From positions 434,001-498,000 of the forward strand of contig NW_027248938.1 of assembly GCF_036711975.1 (NCBI RefSeq): 64,000 nucleotides of DNA, read 5' to 3'. The position numbers and the translations under genes were made by a program. The DNA is from Onthophagus taurus. Its lineage: Eukaryota > Arthropoda > Insecta > Coleoptera > Scarabaeidae. The notes under the pieces are model-generated. The model was given only the letters and a program-made list of their open reading frames with translations, ran no database searches and was not told the DNA's origin. Of this stretch, positions 44,611-54,654 are shown piece after piece. Position 1 is the first letter of the stretch. Each line of letters opens with the position of its first letter.

Positions 44611-47600
44611 GTCGCCGGCTAATTGACATTGAAGACGAAAAACCGGCTGATAGGATTTCTTCCGTGTTGGAGTTCGTTTTAGATAGTTGTAAGAAGGATG
44701 AAAGGCCTTATCTGAAAATATCGATATTAGGTAGAGAGTTACTAGGTTTGTTGGACACTGGTGCCTCTAGAACTATATTAGGAGGTGTGGGATGGAAAGT
44801 CGTGTCCGATTTAGGATTTCATTGTCGTCGCGTTAGTTCTTCGGTCAGAATAGCTAATGGACAATTGGTTGAGAGTTTGGGTGTGGTTACGGTTCCGGTT
44901 ACTTTGAGGGACAGAATTACCCTTATTGACATGTTGGTGATACCTACACTTCCCCAAACCCTTATTTTGGGTGTTGATTTTTTCAAGTCCGTTGGAGTAG
45001 TGCCTGACCTTAGAAATGACTCTTGGAACTTCGCGTACGAGACTGTTTTCGAGATAGATTCTCTTGATGATGATTTGTCCCCTTCTAATAAGCAACTTTT
45101 GGAAACCATGGTTAACTCTTTTAAAGCTAAAATGGGTGACGGTTTAGGGTGTACTCACTTGGTGAGTCACGTAATTAGAACTTCAGCTGATCCCATTAAA
45201 CAACGCTATTACCCCGTTTCTCCAGTCATGCAGCAGCACATTAATAAAGAACTTGATATCATGTTAGAGCAGGGCGTTGTCGAACCCTCATCGAGTGCTT
45301 GGTCTTCCCCAATCCTGTTAGTGCGAAAGAAAGATAACACATATCGGTTCTGTGTTGATTATCGTCGTCTGAATGCGGTGTCGGAACGTGATAGTTATCC
45401 GCTCCCGTATATTTCCGCAACTCTCGATAAACTCAGGAACGCAAAGTTTTTGTCTTCCCTGGACATTAAGTCCGCTTTTTGGCAAGTCCCCATGGAGAAT
45501 GCTTCTAAGGCTTTTACTGCTTTTACGGTGCCCGGTAGAGGGCTATATCAATTTACACGTATGCCTTTTGGCTTGCACAATTCTCCTGCCACGTGGCAGA
45601 GGCTTGTTGATAGGGTCCTGGGTCCTGAGTTGGAACCTAATGTGTTCGTTTATTTGGACGATGTTGTCATTGTTACCGATACCTTCGAAAAACATCTTGA
45701 GGTTCTGTCGAGTGTATTTGAGAGGTTGCTCGCTGCTGGATTGAAGGTCAGCTGGGAGAAATGTAAGTTGTGCAGATCTGAATTGCGTTACCTTGGCTAT
45801 GTCGTTGATAAATACGGACTTCATGTAGACCCTGAAAAGGTTAACGCCATGCTTAAGATTCCTGTTCCTAAGTGTCAGAAAGATGTTAGACGTATACTTG
45901 GTACCTTTTCATGGTATAGACGTTTTATTCCCGAGTTCGCGACTTTGATTTCTCCGATTACGAACCTGCTGAAAAAGAATAAGCCAGTTGAATGGACGGA
46001 TGAATGTGAAAGATCTTTTAGAATCATTAAGGAAAAGCTTGTATCTGCTCCAATCTTGCGATGTCCTGATTATTCGCTACCTTTTGAGTTGCACACGGAT
46101 GCCTCTGGTGTTGGTTTGGGTGCCGTGTTGTTGCAACCTGGTGAGGATGGTGAACAAGTGGTGGTATACTTGAGTAGGTCATTAAGTCCGGCCGAACGTA
46201 ACTACTCGGCCACAGAACGCGAGTGTTTGGCAGTGATTTGGGCTGCGGAAAAGCTGAAACCTTATCTTGAGGGAGTCCCGTTCACGGTGGTTACTGATCA
46301 TTATTCTCTCCTTTGGCTTTTAAAGTTGAAAGTTCCTACTGGGCGTATCGCGAGATGGGCAATTAGATTGCAACAATTCGACTTTGTCATTAAACATCGT
46401 AAAGGCTGTGAGAACGTTGTGCCTGACTTACTTTCGAGATCGTTCGAGGTCGTCGATTCGATCCAAGAGAGGACCGAATTGAAATTCTCTGATACTTCTG
46501 ACGCGTGGTATAGAAGGCTGAAAGAAAGAGTTCTGAATTTTCCCGCTAAACACCCCTTATTTAGAGTAGAGAATGGCGAGGTTTATAAGTATGTAGTGTC
46601 ATCTGTTCTGGGACGAAATTCCGAACCTTGGAAAAGGGTTGTCCCAAGAGATTTTCGTAAAGAGATTTTAGCTCTTTCTCATGACTCTCAAACCGCTGGT
46701 CATATGGGTGTTTTCAAGACTCTTGGTAGAATTTCTGAGCTCTATATATGGCCTAAAATGAAGGCAGACGTGGTAAGGTATATCTCTGGATGTAGGTTGT
46801 GCGCTTCTTATAGGATTCCGAATGTTAAACCAGCTGGTAAGTTCGTTCGTACCCCAGATAGTGATAGACCTTGGCAACTTATATCAATTGACCTTGTTGG
46901 CCCTCTTCCTCGTTCGAGAAAAGGTAATCAATTTATCTTCGTAATATCCGATTACTTCAGTAAATTTGTACTTGCTTATCCCATAAGAACTGCTACCGCA
47001 GATAAGATTTCGCAGATACTTGAGACGGAAGTCTTTCTTAAATTTGGAGTTCCTAAAACCCTTATTTGTGACAATGGTCCTCAATTTAGATCCCGGAAAT
47101 TGAACTTACTAACTCAACAGTATGGTGTTTCTGTTAGGTTTAACGCCAATTATCACCCTCAGGCTAACCCTGTAGAGCGAGTGAATCGTACGCTTAAAAG
47201 AATTTTGTCCTTGTATTGCAAAGACGATCAACGTAAATGGGATGTGAGTGTTCCTAAAATAACTTGCGCGATTAATTCCGCTCGTCACGAGGTTACGAAA
47301 TTAACACCTCATTTCGTATGTACGGGTCGAGAGTTGGTGTTGAATGGGAAACAGTATGATAAAGTCATGAGTGATGGTGAGTGGAGCTTAGATAACGAAG
47401 ATCTGTCGAAGGTATTTGCTGATGTTAGGAAACGCATTGCACAGGCGTCTGGTGTGAATGAGAGGCGGTATAATTTGAGGAGGAGAAGCGATAAGTTTAT
47501 GGTTGGCCAAAAGGTTTGGAAGAGAAACTTTGTATTGTCTAATGCATCTAAATATTTTTCGGCAAAGCTGGCTCCTAAATTTGTAGGTCCGTATTCTGTT

Positions 47601-47708
47601 TATAAGGTCTTGTCACCTTGGACTTACGAGTTGAGGGATGGTGAGGGTAATAATGTTGGAACTTGGCACGCTAAGGATTTGAAGCCTTACCTTGTTGACC
47701 CGGGTTAG
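44559..47708 (+). CDS. pol: Pol polyprotein (protease, RT, RNase H, integrase)
   Basis: Open in the -1 frame from 44559; probably made as Gag-Pol. Domains in order: retropepsin LLGLLDTGASRTIL (about 44730-44775); reverse transcriptase with YRFCVDYRRLNAV, MPFGLHNSPATWQR and the YLDD catalytic box (about 45652); RNase H with HTDASGVGLGAVLL and TERECLAVIWA; integrase zinc finger (H-x4-H...CRLC, about 46680-46805); catalytic core SIDLVGPLP, CDNGPQF, PVERVNRTLK (D, D, E, about 46885-47190). It ends with a GPY-type module (FVGPYSVYKV). No stop or shift over 1,000 codons. It copies element RNA and integrates it into nuclear DNA. Confidence 0.93.
44586..44592 (+). promoter_or_regulatory. Candidate -1 ribosomal frameshift site
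   Basis: G-GGA-AAT in the gag frame fits the X-XXY-YYZ slippery pattern. The pol frame is open only from 44559, so the shift must occur in 44559-44610, and this is the only fitting heptamer there. AAAAAAT at 44544-44550 also fits the pattern but would hit TAA at 44556-44558. Confidence 0.6.
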
Positions 47709-48187
47709 TTGTTCCTTGTTTGATTTGTTGGCTCACCTGGCAGGGGCCTTAGACTACTCCAGAAGACCGGCTGTCTCCGTTTCGTGTACATCTGTTTCTA
47801 TTTTGGTTCTGTCCATCTTGGGAACTTACGGAGTGTGTTTTGTCCTAATTGGTTGTGATTGTTTGATACAACTAGTTATTTCGTTTAGTGCTATTCCCTT
47901 CTATTCCCCCATTTTATTATTTTATTTTTTTGTTTACGGATGTCAGAGGTTGGAGTGATCACTGTGCGACTTATTGATAGTATTCATGGATTTCTATATC
48001 TCTGTATTTTCATTTATTATTTTATTATTTTCCCTTCCGACCGAATGTCGAAGACCTGAAGGCTATGGGCACGAGGTGGATCAGGTGGTTGGTTCCATAG
48101 TTGCATATACTTATTTTTGGGTTGGATTTTGGTTGTTAGGGTTGCTTGTCTAAAGTTTAAAGTTTACGAGTAAACTTTCTTGTTGTA
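47709..48187 (+). other. Gypsy 3' untranslated region, no env
   Basis: No open frame with a signal peptide, fusion motif or membrane anchor. It ends at the polypurine tract. Confidence 0.6.
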
Positions 48188-48196
48188 AGGGGGGAA
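48188..48196 (+). promoter_or_regulatory. Polypurine tract
   Basis: AAGGGGGGAA directly precedes the 3' LTR start TGTAACGG; it primes plus-strand synthesis. Confidence 0.8.
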
Positions 48197-49640
48197 TGTA
48201 ACGGTTCCGTTTGAGGTTATTGAATTTCTTAGATTTCGTTCTTTAAATCGTTATTTTTCGTACTCATATTCTAATAGTTCGCGCCTTTTTTAGTGGAGTT
48301 GTTGCGTGCTTCTTTTTGATTGGTCGGATGAATGCGGAACGTTAAATTTCCGGTCGCGATTTGGGAGGAGATGAGAAAAGGTCGTGGTCTCGAGAAGATC
48401 TTGTCTCACTGTCGTTAGTGGTTCAGTTAAATTTTAGAATGGTTTAGTCCTTTTGAAGAATCAATCATTGAGTTTGGTTGTTACTGGGATTGTTCTTCGA
48501 CCATTTGATGGGATTTGTGGACTTCCGTATCTATTATTAGTCGATAAATTTCGACGTCGCAATTGCGGATATAAAACTGGATCACGTACGTTAACAGCGA
48601 CGCCATCATCGTTTCAACGAAGGTTATTTTATTGGAGGCGTTTACGGTAGTTTTGGTCCTCCGTGGAATGTCTTAAACGATTATCAACCCACCAATCAAC
48701 GAGATCATCTTCCCCTTGGTAAAGAATTTTAGTGGAAGAATTTTTAGAACGTCATCTTGAAACTGCGCCATCGAAAGTCGTTTGAAAGTCATTTGAAATC
48801 TGTTGATGACAGATTTGGGTCATCCATAACCTCAATATTTTGGTACCTTTGTTATCTGTTTGGAGAAGATTATTCTGAATTGGATTGGAATTGGAACCGT
48901 GGGATGCTGTTTGGGCCCGTGGAAGATTAAGGCTAAGTTGTATTTTTTTGTTTTATGTGAACATCAACTTTATTATTTTTTTGTATAAAATCTGAATTTT
49001 GATCAGAGAAGTTAGAGTTACTCAACTTCTAAAATCTGATATATTAATTGTTAACTTTTTTTTGTTGTCTTGACAATTCAAAGTATTATTTTTTAATTAT
49101 TTACATTTTTGTAAGGGTAATTGCATTTGGGGTTATAATTTTTTTATCGTTTATTTTTGATATCCCCTTACTGTTCAAATTGGCCAATCTGAAAAGTTTT
49201 CGCGATAATGTTTTTAGTTCATTTATTCTAAATAAAGTTAGGATCGTAATTGTGTAACTTACGATACAGGGGGGTGCTATATTTTCTTTTTTTGTATGCG
49301 ATTACAGCAACATTTTGGTTAAGTTGTATAAACTTTATTCTTATAATTTGAGAACTTTGTTCCAATTGTCATTACATATTTTTTTATATACCCACGTATA
49401 TTTACATGTGTATACATGAATGTTTTTCTACGATTACATATAATATAGATATTCTTTCTTCAGTTTCAAATGTGGTTGTTGGTTATTTGTTCTCATTCCT
49501 TTCTGTAGCTCTAAGTTCGGACTTGATTAGGGTGTGGTCAAGTACGTTCGTAAAGGTTTTATATAAGTCCGTGGCGCCCATTAACATCTTTGAATATTAC
49601 TTTAAAATCCACGCCGTCTCCACTGTCTAAAGGCTGGCTG
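48197..49640 (+). repeat. 3' LTR of gypsy element (end approximate)
   Basis: Starts TGTAACGGTTCCGTTTGAGG like the 5' LTR, but after ATTGAATTTC the two are unrelated by eye. A TGGCGCC block followed by CCGTCTCCACTGTC and GAGG at 49573-49640 mirrors the block near the end of the 5' LTR (42864-42912). No matching target duplication was found. Confidence 0.5.
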
Positions 49641-49722
49641 AGGTAAGTAAACCTTTACGTAACCTTGACGTCGTCTGGTGTTTTGTTTGCCCTTTTGCTT
49701 GTTTAAAAAGAAGTGCCACACT

Positions 49723-49761
49723 GTACATACATACAGACATACATACATACATACATACATT
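49723..49761. repeat. (ACAT)n microsatellite
   Basis: About eight ACAT units with one ACAG interruption, in the region between the LTR and the first provirus promoter. Confidence 0.8.
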
Positions 49762-49833
49762 ATATGTTTCTTTTTTTAAACAAAGTTTGCAAGGTTGATG
49801 TTGAAATATAGGTTATTAATTTTAGATGACAAG

Positions 49834-49905
49834 TGACCTTGGAACATAACCCCCTCTATTTCTTGAAAGGTATATAAATGCGGAACTTGCTATCATTGTT
49901 AGTTC
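49834..49905 (+). promoter_or_regulatory. Provirus promoter 1: nuclear-receptor half-site, TATA, initiator
   Basis: TGACCTTGG (49834-49842; reverse complement CCAAGGTCA) lies 28 bp upstream of TATATAAA (49871-49878). A TTAGTTC initiator-like site falls about 30 bp after the TATA start. CCAAGGTCA fits the FTZ-F1/SF-1 monomer consensus YCAAGGYCR. It drives the spliced first ORF. Confidence 0.6.
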
Positions 49906-49954
49906 ATAATAGGTACCATAGTGTAATATTGTGTTTACACCAGACATATTCAAA

Positions 49955-50890
49955 AGTAAGTATTTTTCCTCTATTTTTCTATATATTTTTCCTATATTTT
50001 TTTCTATTCTTCGAATGATTCATAAAAATATATCAATAACTTTTTAATTATTTTTTATAATTATACAGTGTCAGAAAAAAGTCAACATCAACAACAATTT
50101 GGAAAAATTAGGCAAAAGAGGGCGACAACATCAGCTGATATAATGAGTTTATCAAAAAAGGGGAGACAATCTCAAATTAATGAGCATCACGACACTATAA
50201 CAATTCATCAAAGCGATAAGCCTCTATCCATTGACGAGATGGGTCAAAACTTCAATGACTATTCAATCAATGGAGATAATAATATTCAAAGTCCTATTGA
50301 CGAGTATATTCAGAAAGGGAACAGAGCCCCACTATATTCAGTCGGTGTACTTTTTAAATAAAAGCCACACAAAATGGTTGGCTGTGGGGTTATTAGCCGA
50401 CCTGCACTTTGAACCAGTAATAAGAATAATGGGTAAAGGTCAGTGTATAACGTTAAAGCAAACCGAGTGGAACAATATGTTGTGTCATAAATCCACAATA
50501 ACGAATGGTTTCGGAAGTCAAACTTCGTTAAATTTAGCTTTCTCTGGTATTACATTTTCTTGCGATTGGATTGAGAATATTCGAAAAGTTTTAAAATTAC
50601 AACGAGGTATTGAACATCTACTCCTGGCATATGATTCTGTTCACGAACTATGGAAGATTAGTGATGTGGTTTCTAATCGCTTAGAATTGTTAAGAAATTT
50701 GAACTACAAAAGCTATTACGATGAAATTATTAACGCAGTGTCTTTAATGTGTGGTGATGTTAAACAATGTGTAGTATCGGTACTAAATGGTGCTATCTGT
50801 GAACAAAGTTGTATAACAAAAGAAATACTGGTTTATGGTATAGATAAGATTATGTGGGACATAGATTTACGTAAATTGTTGTTAACATGA
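49955..50890 (+). pseudogene. Provirus ORF 1, spliced start, frameshifted; unknown function
   Basis: A short 5' exon ends at 49955 before GTAAGT. The 113-bp intron ends at CAG 50066-50068. No ATG exists upstream in exon 1, but A (49955) joined to TG (50069-50070) forms ATG followed by SEKSQHQQQF. The frame runs to a stop at 50359-50361, while the continuation (NKSHTKWLAVGLLADLHFEP, then VIRIMGKGQCITLKQTEW) is in another frame to 50890, so a shift lies near 50330-50345. Similar proteins recur at this place in insect Maverick elements as far as I recall; the role is unknown. It ends in ATGA overlap with the next ORF. Confidence 0.55.
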
Positions 50891-51108
50891 GAAAAGTAAG
50901 ATTTTGTGAAGAAAATAATAAAACATATCTTATGTATACTTGGTCATACGCGTATACGCAAAGTAGAAAGGGTGATTGGGAGCAAGCTTATTTAGATAAT
51001 GTTAGATTTAATAATAGAATTAAAATTATGAAAGTAATATTAGAACCGTATTTAGGTCTATATCATCGAAATAAAGTGTATGATGAACGATTTAAACATA
51101 GTATTTAA
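50887..51108 (+). CDS. Small conserved provirus ORF (73 aa), unknown
   Basis: ATG 50887 overlaps the preceding stop (ATGA). Begins MRKVRFCEENNKTYLMYTWS, is rich in basic and aromatic residues, ends ERFKHSI. No signal peptide or membrane segment. The overlap with ORF 1 and the following virion genes suggest co-expression. No function assigned; I recall such short ORFs in insect Mavericks. Confidence 0.55.
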   Translation: MRKVRFCEENNKTYLMYTWSYAYTQSRKGDWEQAYLDNVRFNNRIKIMKVILEPYLGLYHRNKVYDERFKHSI

Positions 51109-51242
51109 ACAGTAAGATTAGTCATTTATCATCGATATGTAAGTAATTGGAAATAAATATGTGTTATTGAATTTAAAATTTTAGTTTCATTACAGATATC
51201 CAACCGTGCAGAGTTAGTTAAAAACCCTGTTTAATATATATA

Positions 51243-52073
51243 ATGCGTTGTAGAGATCAATCGAAGTATAGTAGTACTCGAACAGTGAAGCGATCTGGTC
51301 GTGGAATTCTAAATAAGTTAATTGATAAATTACCTATTGAATTACATCTTCCCGGATACAATTTTTGTGGTCCCGGAACAAAATTTAAAAAAAGATTAGC
51401 AAGAGGTGATAGTGGTGTGAATAAATTAGATGAAGCGTGTAAAAAACACGATATAGCTTATACAGATAGTGTAAACATTTCAAACAGACACATAGCAGAT
51501 AAGGAGTTATACGAGACAGCGAAGAGTCGAATTGTAAGTAAAGACGCGAGCATTGGTGAAAAATTAGCGTCTTCAACAGTGGCCGCGGCTATGAAAGTAA
51601 AAACCGCACTAGGAATGGGTATCCGTCGACGAAGATTAAAATCAAGACCTTTGAAGCGCAGAAAACGTGGTGGGGTATTAACCTTTCGAAACGCAATTAA
51701 ATTAGCTCGTCGTGCAATCGGTACTACCGGATCAAAAAATATTTTACAAAATGTGAATGCCGCATATAACATTTTAAAGAATGCTCGTGGTAGAATAAAT
51801 CCACCTCGAGGAAGAGTAATTAGAATTCCTAAAAGTGGTAGTTTTTTACCTTTGATACCCTTGTTTGCAGCTTTAGGTGCATTAGGATCTTTAGGTGGTG
51901 TTATAGGTGGTATAGCTAAAACAATTAATAATGCAAAGAATGCCAGGGAGAAACTGGAAGAGGAAAAACGTCATAATCGTGCGATCGAGGCGAAATCGAT
52001 AGACGGAGGGTTATATATAAAACCGTATAAGAAAGGATGTGGGTTATTTTTAGGGAATGTGTCAAAAAACTGA
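51243..52073 (+). CDS. Virion protein with parvovirus-type phospholipase A2 domain
   Basis: 276 aa, ATG 51243. Residues about 35-95 form a phospholipase A2 domain: LPGYNFCGPG (calcium loop, GPG at 43-45), then ACKKHDIAY with the catalytic His-Asp (69-70), then IADKELYE supplying the supporting Asp. The layout is that of parvoviral VP1 PLA2, which cuts membrane phospholipids during endosomal escape; a similar role here is inferred. Residues about 125-145 are strongly basic (RRRRLKSRPLKRRKRGG type). A hydrophobic segment about 205-225 (FLPLIPLFAALGALGSLGG) and a Glu/Lys coiled tail follow, ending GGLYIKPYKKGCGLFLG. Both catalytic and membrane-active parts are intact in an otherwise broken provirus. 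Confidence 0.82.
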   Translation: MRCRDQSKYSSTRTVKRSGRGILNKLIDKLPIELHLPGYNFCGPGTKFKKRLARGDSGVNKLDEACKKHDIAYTDSVNISNRHIADKELYETAKSRIVSKDASIGEKLASSTVAAAMKVKTALGMGIRRRRLKSRPLKRRKRGGVLTFRNAIKLARRAIGTTGSKNILQNVNAAYNILKNARGRINPPRGRVIRIPKSGSFLPLIPLFAALGALGSLGGVIGGIAKTINNAKNAREKLEEEKRHNRAIEAKSIDGGLYIKPYKKGCGLFLGNVSKN

Positions 52074-52454
52074 TTAAATTGCCTCGGCGACCGTTAACTA
52101 ATATTGATTTAGAGAAATATGCATGTTTATTAAAGATACCATATTTTCGAGGAGTTTATATGCGAAACGTCGCCTCCCACACGGCGTAAAATAAGAAAAT
52201 GTGAAAGTGGGGTTGTTAATTTAGATGATATGGAAGGTGATGGTACTCATTGGGTGGCATACAAAAAGAAAGGTAAAATCGTGTCATACTTCGATAGCTA
52301 TGGAGATTTGAAACCCCCACATGAAATTGAAACTTATTTATTGTCGGATTCGCCTGCTAACATTATATCTTACAATTATAAGAACTTTCAAAAAGATTGG
52401 GAAGTAAATTGCGGGCATTTGTGCTTAAAATTTCTGTTACATAAAACGATTTGA
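52055..52454 (+). pseudogene. Adenain-like cysteine protease, N-terminus frameshifted
   Basis: Maturation protease of the capsid. The open part 52230-52454 has GTHWVAY (His), YFDSYG (Asp) and NCGHLCLKFL (Cys nucleophile), the adenain/Ulp1 triad in order. The upstream N-terminal part (RPLTNIDLEKYACLLKIPYF, GVYM at about 52093-52172) is in a different frame that stops near 52190, so one shift lies at about 52165-52185. No convincing start ATG is seen for the first part, which overlaps the end of the PLA2 gene. Followed after 30 bp by the penton gene. Confidence 0.75.
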
Positions 52455-52484
52455 CGAGAAGGTTATTACTTTAGTTTATATACG

Positions 52485-53036
52485 ATGGATGCGCGGACAA
52501 CAGCATCCTATACGTTTACGTTAACGGGGAAGGCATCAGAATTGTCATGCTATTTTAATCCACCGATTTTTTTAGATCCTTCGCGTGATTATGAGTTAGC
52601 TCTTTTAAACTTTGATGCTTTTAATTCAATCCTAAATGTTGATGAGAGTAACAATGAATTGAATTATAGTCATCAAATGCATAATGCTGTATGGACGGAC
52701 AAAATTGTAATACCTGTAGGAACTTATGACATTGATGATATTGCAGAGTACGTTCGAAAACAAGTTGACATACGAATCATACGAAGCATGATCATACCTG
52801 CAAACATAGAAGATGTATCAGATTTTATTGCAAATGTCAACAAGGTGAATGCTTTACAGATATATTGTAACATAGTTAACGGTTCATACAATAATGGTGA
52901 ACCCGTGCATGTCTTATACCATTTTTTTCCGAATGTAGCGTCCGGTTTTAAAATAATCGAGACACCGCAACATCCTATATATTTACCGATTACCAAAAAT
53001 GTAATTAGTACACTAATTGTGCGTGTGATAGATTAA
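52485..53036 (+). CDS. Penton (minor capsid, single jelly-roll) protein
   Basis: 183 aa from ATG 52485. N-terminal YTFTLTGKASELSCYFNPPI, then DYELALLNFDAFNSILNVD, are the signature of Polinton PX/penton proteins. The rest is beta-rich (NGEPVHVLYHFFPNVASGFK, HPIYLPI). In family terms it forms the five-fold vertices with the major capsid protein. Frame intact, 30 bp after the protease. A family alignment would tell whether the C-terminus (VISTLIVRVID) is slightly short; the text after the stop (53041-53095) resembles coding sequence continuing. Confidence 0.75.
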   Translation: MDARTTASYTFTLTGKASELSCYFNPPIFLDPSRDYELALLNFDAFNSILNVDESNNELNYSHQMHNAVWTDKIVIPVGTYDIDDIAEYVRKQVDIRIIRSMIIPANIEDVSDFIANVNKVNALQIYCNIVNGSYNNGEPVHVLYHFFPNVASGFKIIETPQHPIYLPITKNVISTLIVRVID

Positions 53037-53104
53037 AGCGGAAACTTGGTTGATTTTAGAGGTGAAGAAGTAACGATTCGACTACATTTAAGATCTGTAT
53101 AACA

Positions 53105-53194
53105 TAAATAATAATAATAACAAATAATAAATAAATAATAATAACTAATAATAATAATAATAATAAATAGCAATAATAATAACAATAATAATAA
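53105..53194. repeat. (AAT)n microsatellite between penton and next ORF
   Basis: AATAAT runs with C or G interruptions over about 90 bp; probably expanded after insertion. Confidence 0.85.
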
Positions 53195-53195
53195 T

Positions 53196-53381
53196 ATGGG
53201 TGTAATATATAATCAGAGACAACAAGTGCAAACAAAATACTTTTTAAACAACATTTTTAAAAGAAAGTATAAGAAGAACACAAAAAGTTTACAACTTAAC
53301 AGTCGACAAAAATCCACTCAAAGGATAACACCTATTAACCGCAACTTTTTAGAGCAGTTAGGATACACAGTATTGTTATAA
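53196..53381 (+). CDS. Small conserved provirus ORF (61 aa), unknown
   Basis: ATG 53196, directly followed by the capsid ATG at 53382. Lys/Arg/Gln-rich, ends RITPINRNFLEQLGYTVLL. Position immediately ahead of the capsid gene and a basic character suggest a virion-associated protein. Function not known; no motif recognised. Confidence 0.5.
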   Translation: MGVIYNQRQQVQTKYFLNNIFKRKYKKNTKSLQLNSRQKSTQRITPINRNFLEQLGYTVLL

Positions 53382-54648
53382 ATGGATATATTGAACGTTA
53401 CCGATAAAGTCACAGTTGATAATTCTATAGTTAGCTATGAATATCACACACATCAACCTTTCGGTTCTGTCAGTTATGATAACAGTGACGAAATTAGAAT
53501 AACTATACCTGAAATCGACAATTATACTTTACCTAGCGATAGTTACTTATATATTGAAGGTAGTGTTTTGAAGGTAGGTGCTGATGGTAAAAGACGTTAG
53601 TAAAACGGCAAAGTTGGTTAATAACCCAGCAGCTTTTATGTTCAGCGATATCAGATATCTTTTAAACGGTGTTCAAGTCGATTCTGTCAGAAATGTTGGG
53701 ATTACATCATGCATGAAAGGTTATTTTTCATATAAAAGAAATGATATGGTAAAACTAGAAAATGCTGGGTGGAATATTGAAATAGACGAATCAATCAAAG
53801 GTAGAAAAGGTGTTTTAACAGGAACGTCTAATGCTTTAGATGTTAATGGAAAGTTCGGTATTAGCGTACCCCTCAATACATTATTAGGTTTCGCAGAGGA
53901 TTTTAAGAAAGTTATAATGAACATTCGACAAGAACTGGTACTAATTCGTAATAATGATGATATTGATGTGATCATTCAACCAGATATCGCTAAGGATGAA
54001 AAGGTTAAGATTGTGATAGATAGAGTAGTTTGGAGGGTACCACATGTATCAGTTGGACTTCGAGAGCAATTGATGTTAACAAAATTAGCTGGTAAAAATG
54101 TTAATATACCTATGCCATTTAGAAGTTGGGAAATTCATGAATATCAATCTTTACCGAAAACTACAAAACAATCTTGGTCCGTTAAGACGGCACCACAGCT
54201 GGAAACCCCTCGTTTTATAATAATCGGTTTTCAAACGAATAGAAAAAGTCGGGTAACAGAATCTATGGCTAAATTTGATAATATATCATCAAGTAATTTG
54301 ACTGTATTTTTAAATGGTGAACGTTATCCATACGATAATATGAATGTTGATTTTGAAAGTAATCATTTTGCTATCTTGTATGATATGTATGCTAGATTTC
54401 AACAATTTTATTATTATCAACAAAGTGAACCATTATTATCACCATCTCAATATTCTATCAACGCTCCATTAATTGGAATAGATTGTAGTCATCAACCTGA
54501 AGCTCTGCATAGAAGTGGAGTTGAAATAAAAATTGAATTTTCCACGAAAAAGGAGATTCCCGATAATACAACGGCTTACTGTTTGATATTGCATGATAAG
54601 GCATTCCAGTACTCACCCTTAACAAAAATTGTGAAGCAATTATTGTAA
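53382..54648 (+). pseudogene. Major capsid protein (double jelly-roll), single frameshift
   Basis: Forms the icosahedral shell. N-terminal part 53382-53600 (MDILNVTDKVTVDNSIVSYE, then DSYLYIEGSV) and the remainder from about 53590 to 54648 (DVSKTAKLVNNPAAFMFSDI, YLLNGVQVD, FRSWEIHEYQ, RFIIIGFQTNRK) lie in two overlapping frames. One shift at about 53580-53600 separates them. The combined length of about 420 codons fits Polinton/adintovirus capsid proteins. MDILNVTDK, YIEG and the FxTxRKSRVTES-like stretch agree with the family. A sequencing error cannot be excluded because this is the only lesion in the gene. Confidence 0.8.
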
Positions 54649-54654
54649 AAAATA

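Larger units (their letters stand above)
41817..49640 (+). mobile_element. Ty3/gypsy LTR retrotransposon with intact gag and pol
   Basis: Order: 5' LTR from TGTAACGGTTCCG at 41817, primer-binding site 42988-43005, gag 43327-44610, pol to 47708 in the -1 frame, polypurine tract about 48188-48196, 3' LTR from TGTAACGGTTCCG at 48197. Domain order protease-RT-RNase H-integrase defines Ty3/gypsy. There is no env frame between pol and the 3' LTR (488 bp) and no chromodomain. The two LTRs agree only over about 32 bp at their starts. The right end is not defined precisely. Confidence 0.85.

Noticed and set aside
48197-49640. Small plus-strand frames in the 3' LTR as an env gene
   Set aside because: They are short, without signal peptide, fusion or membrane-anchor pattern, and lie within the LTR.
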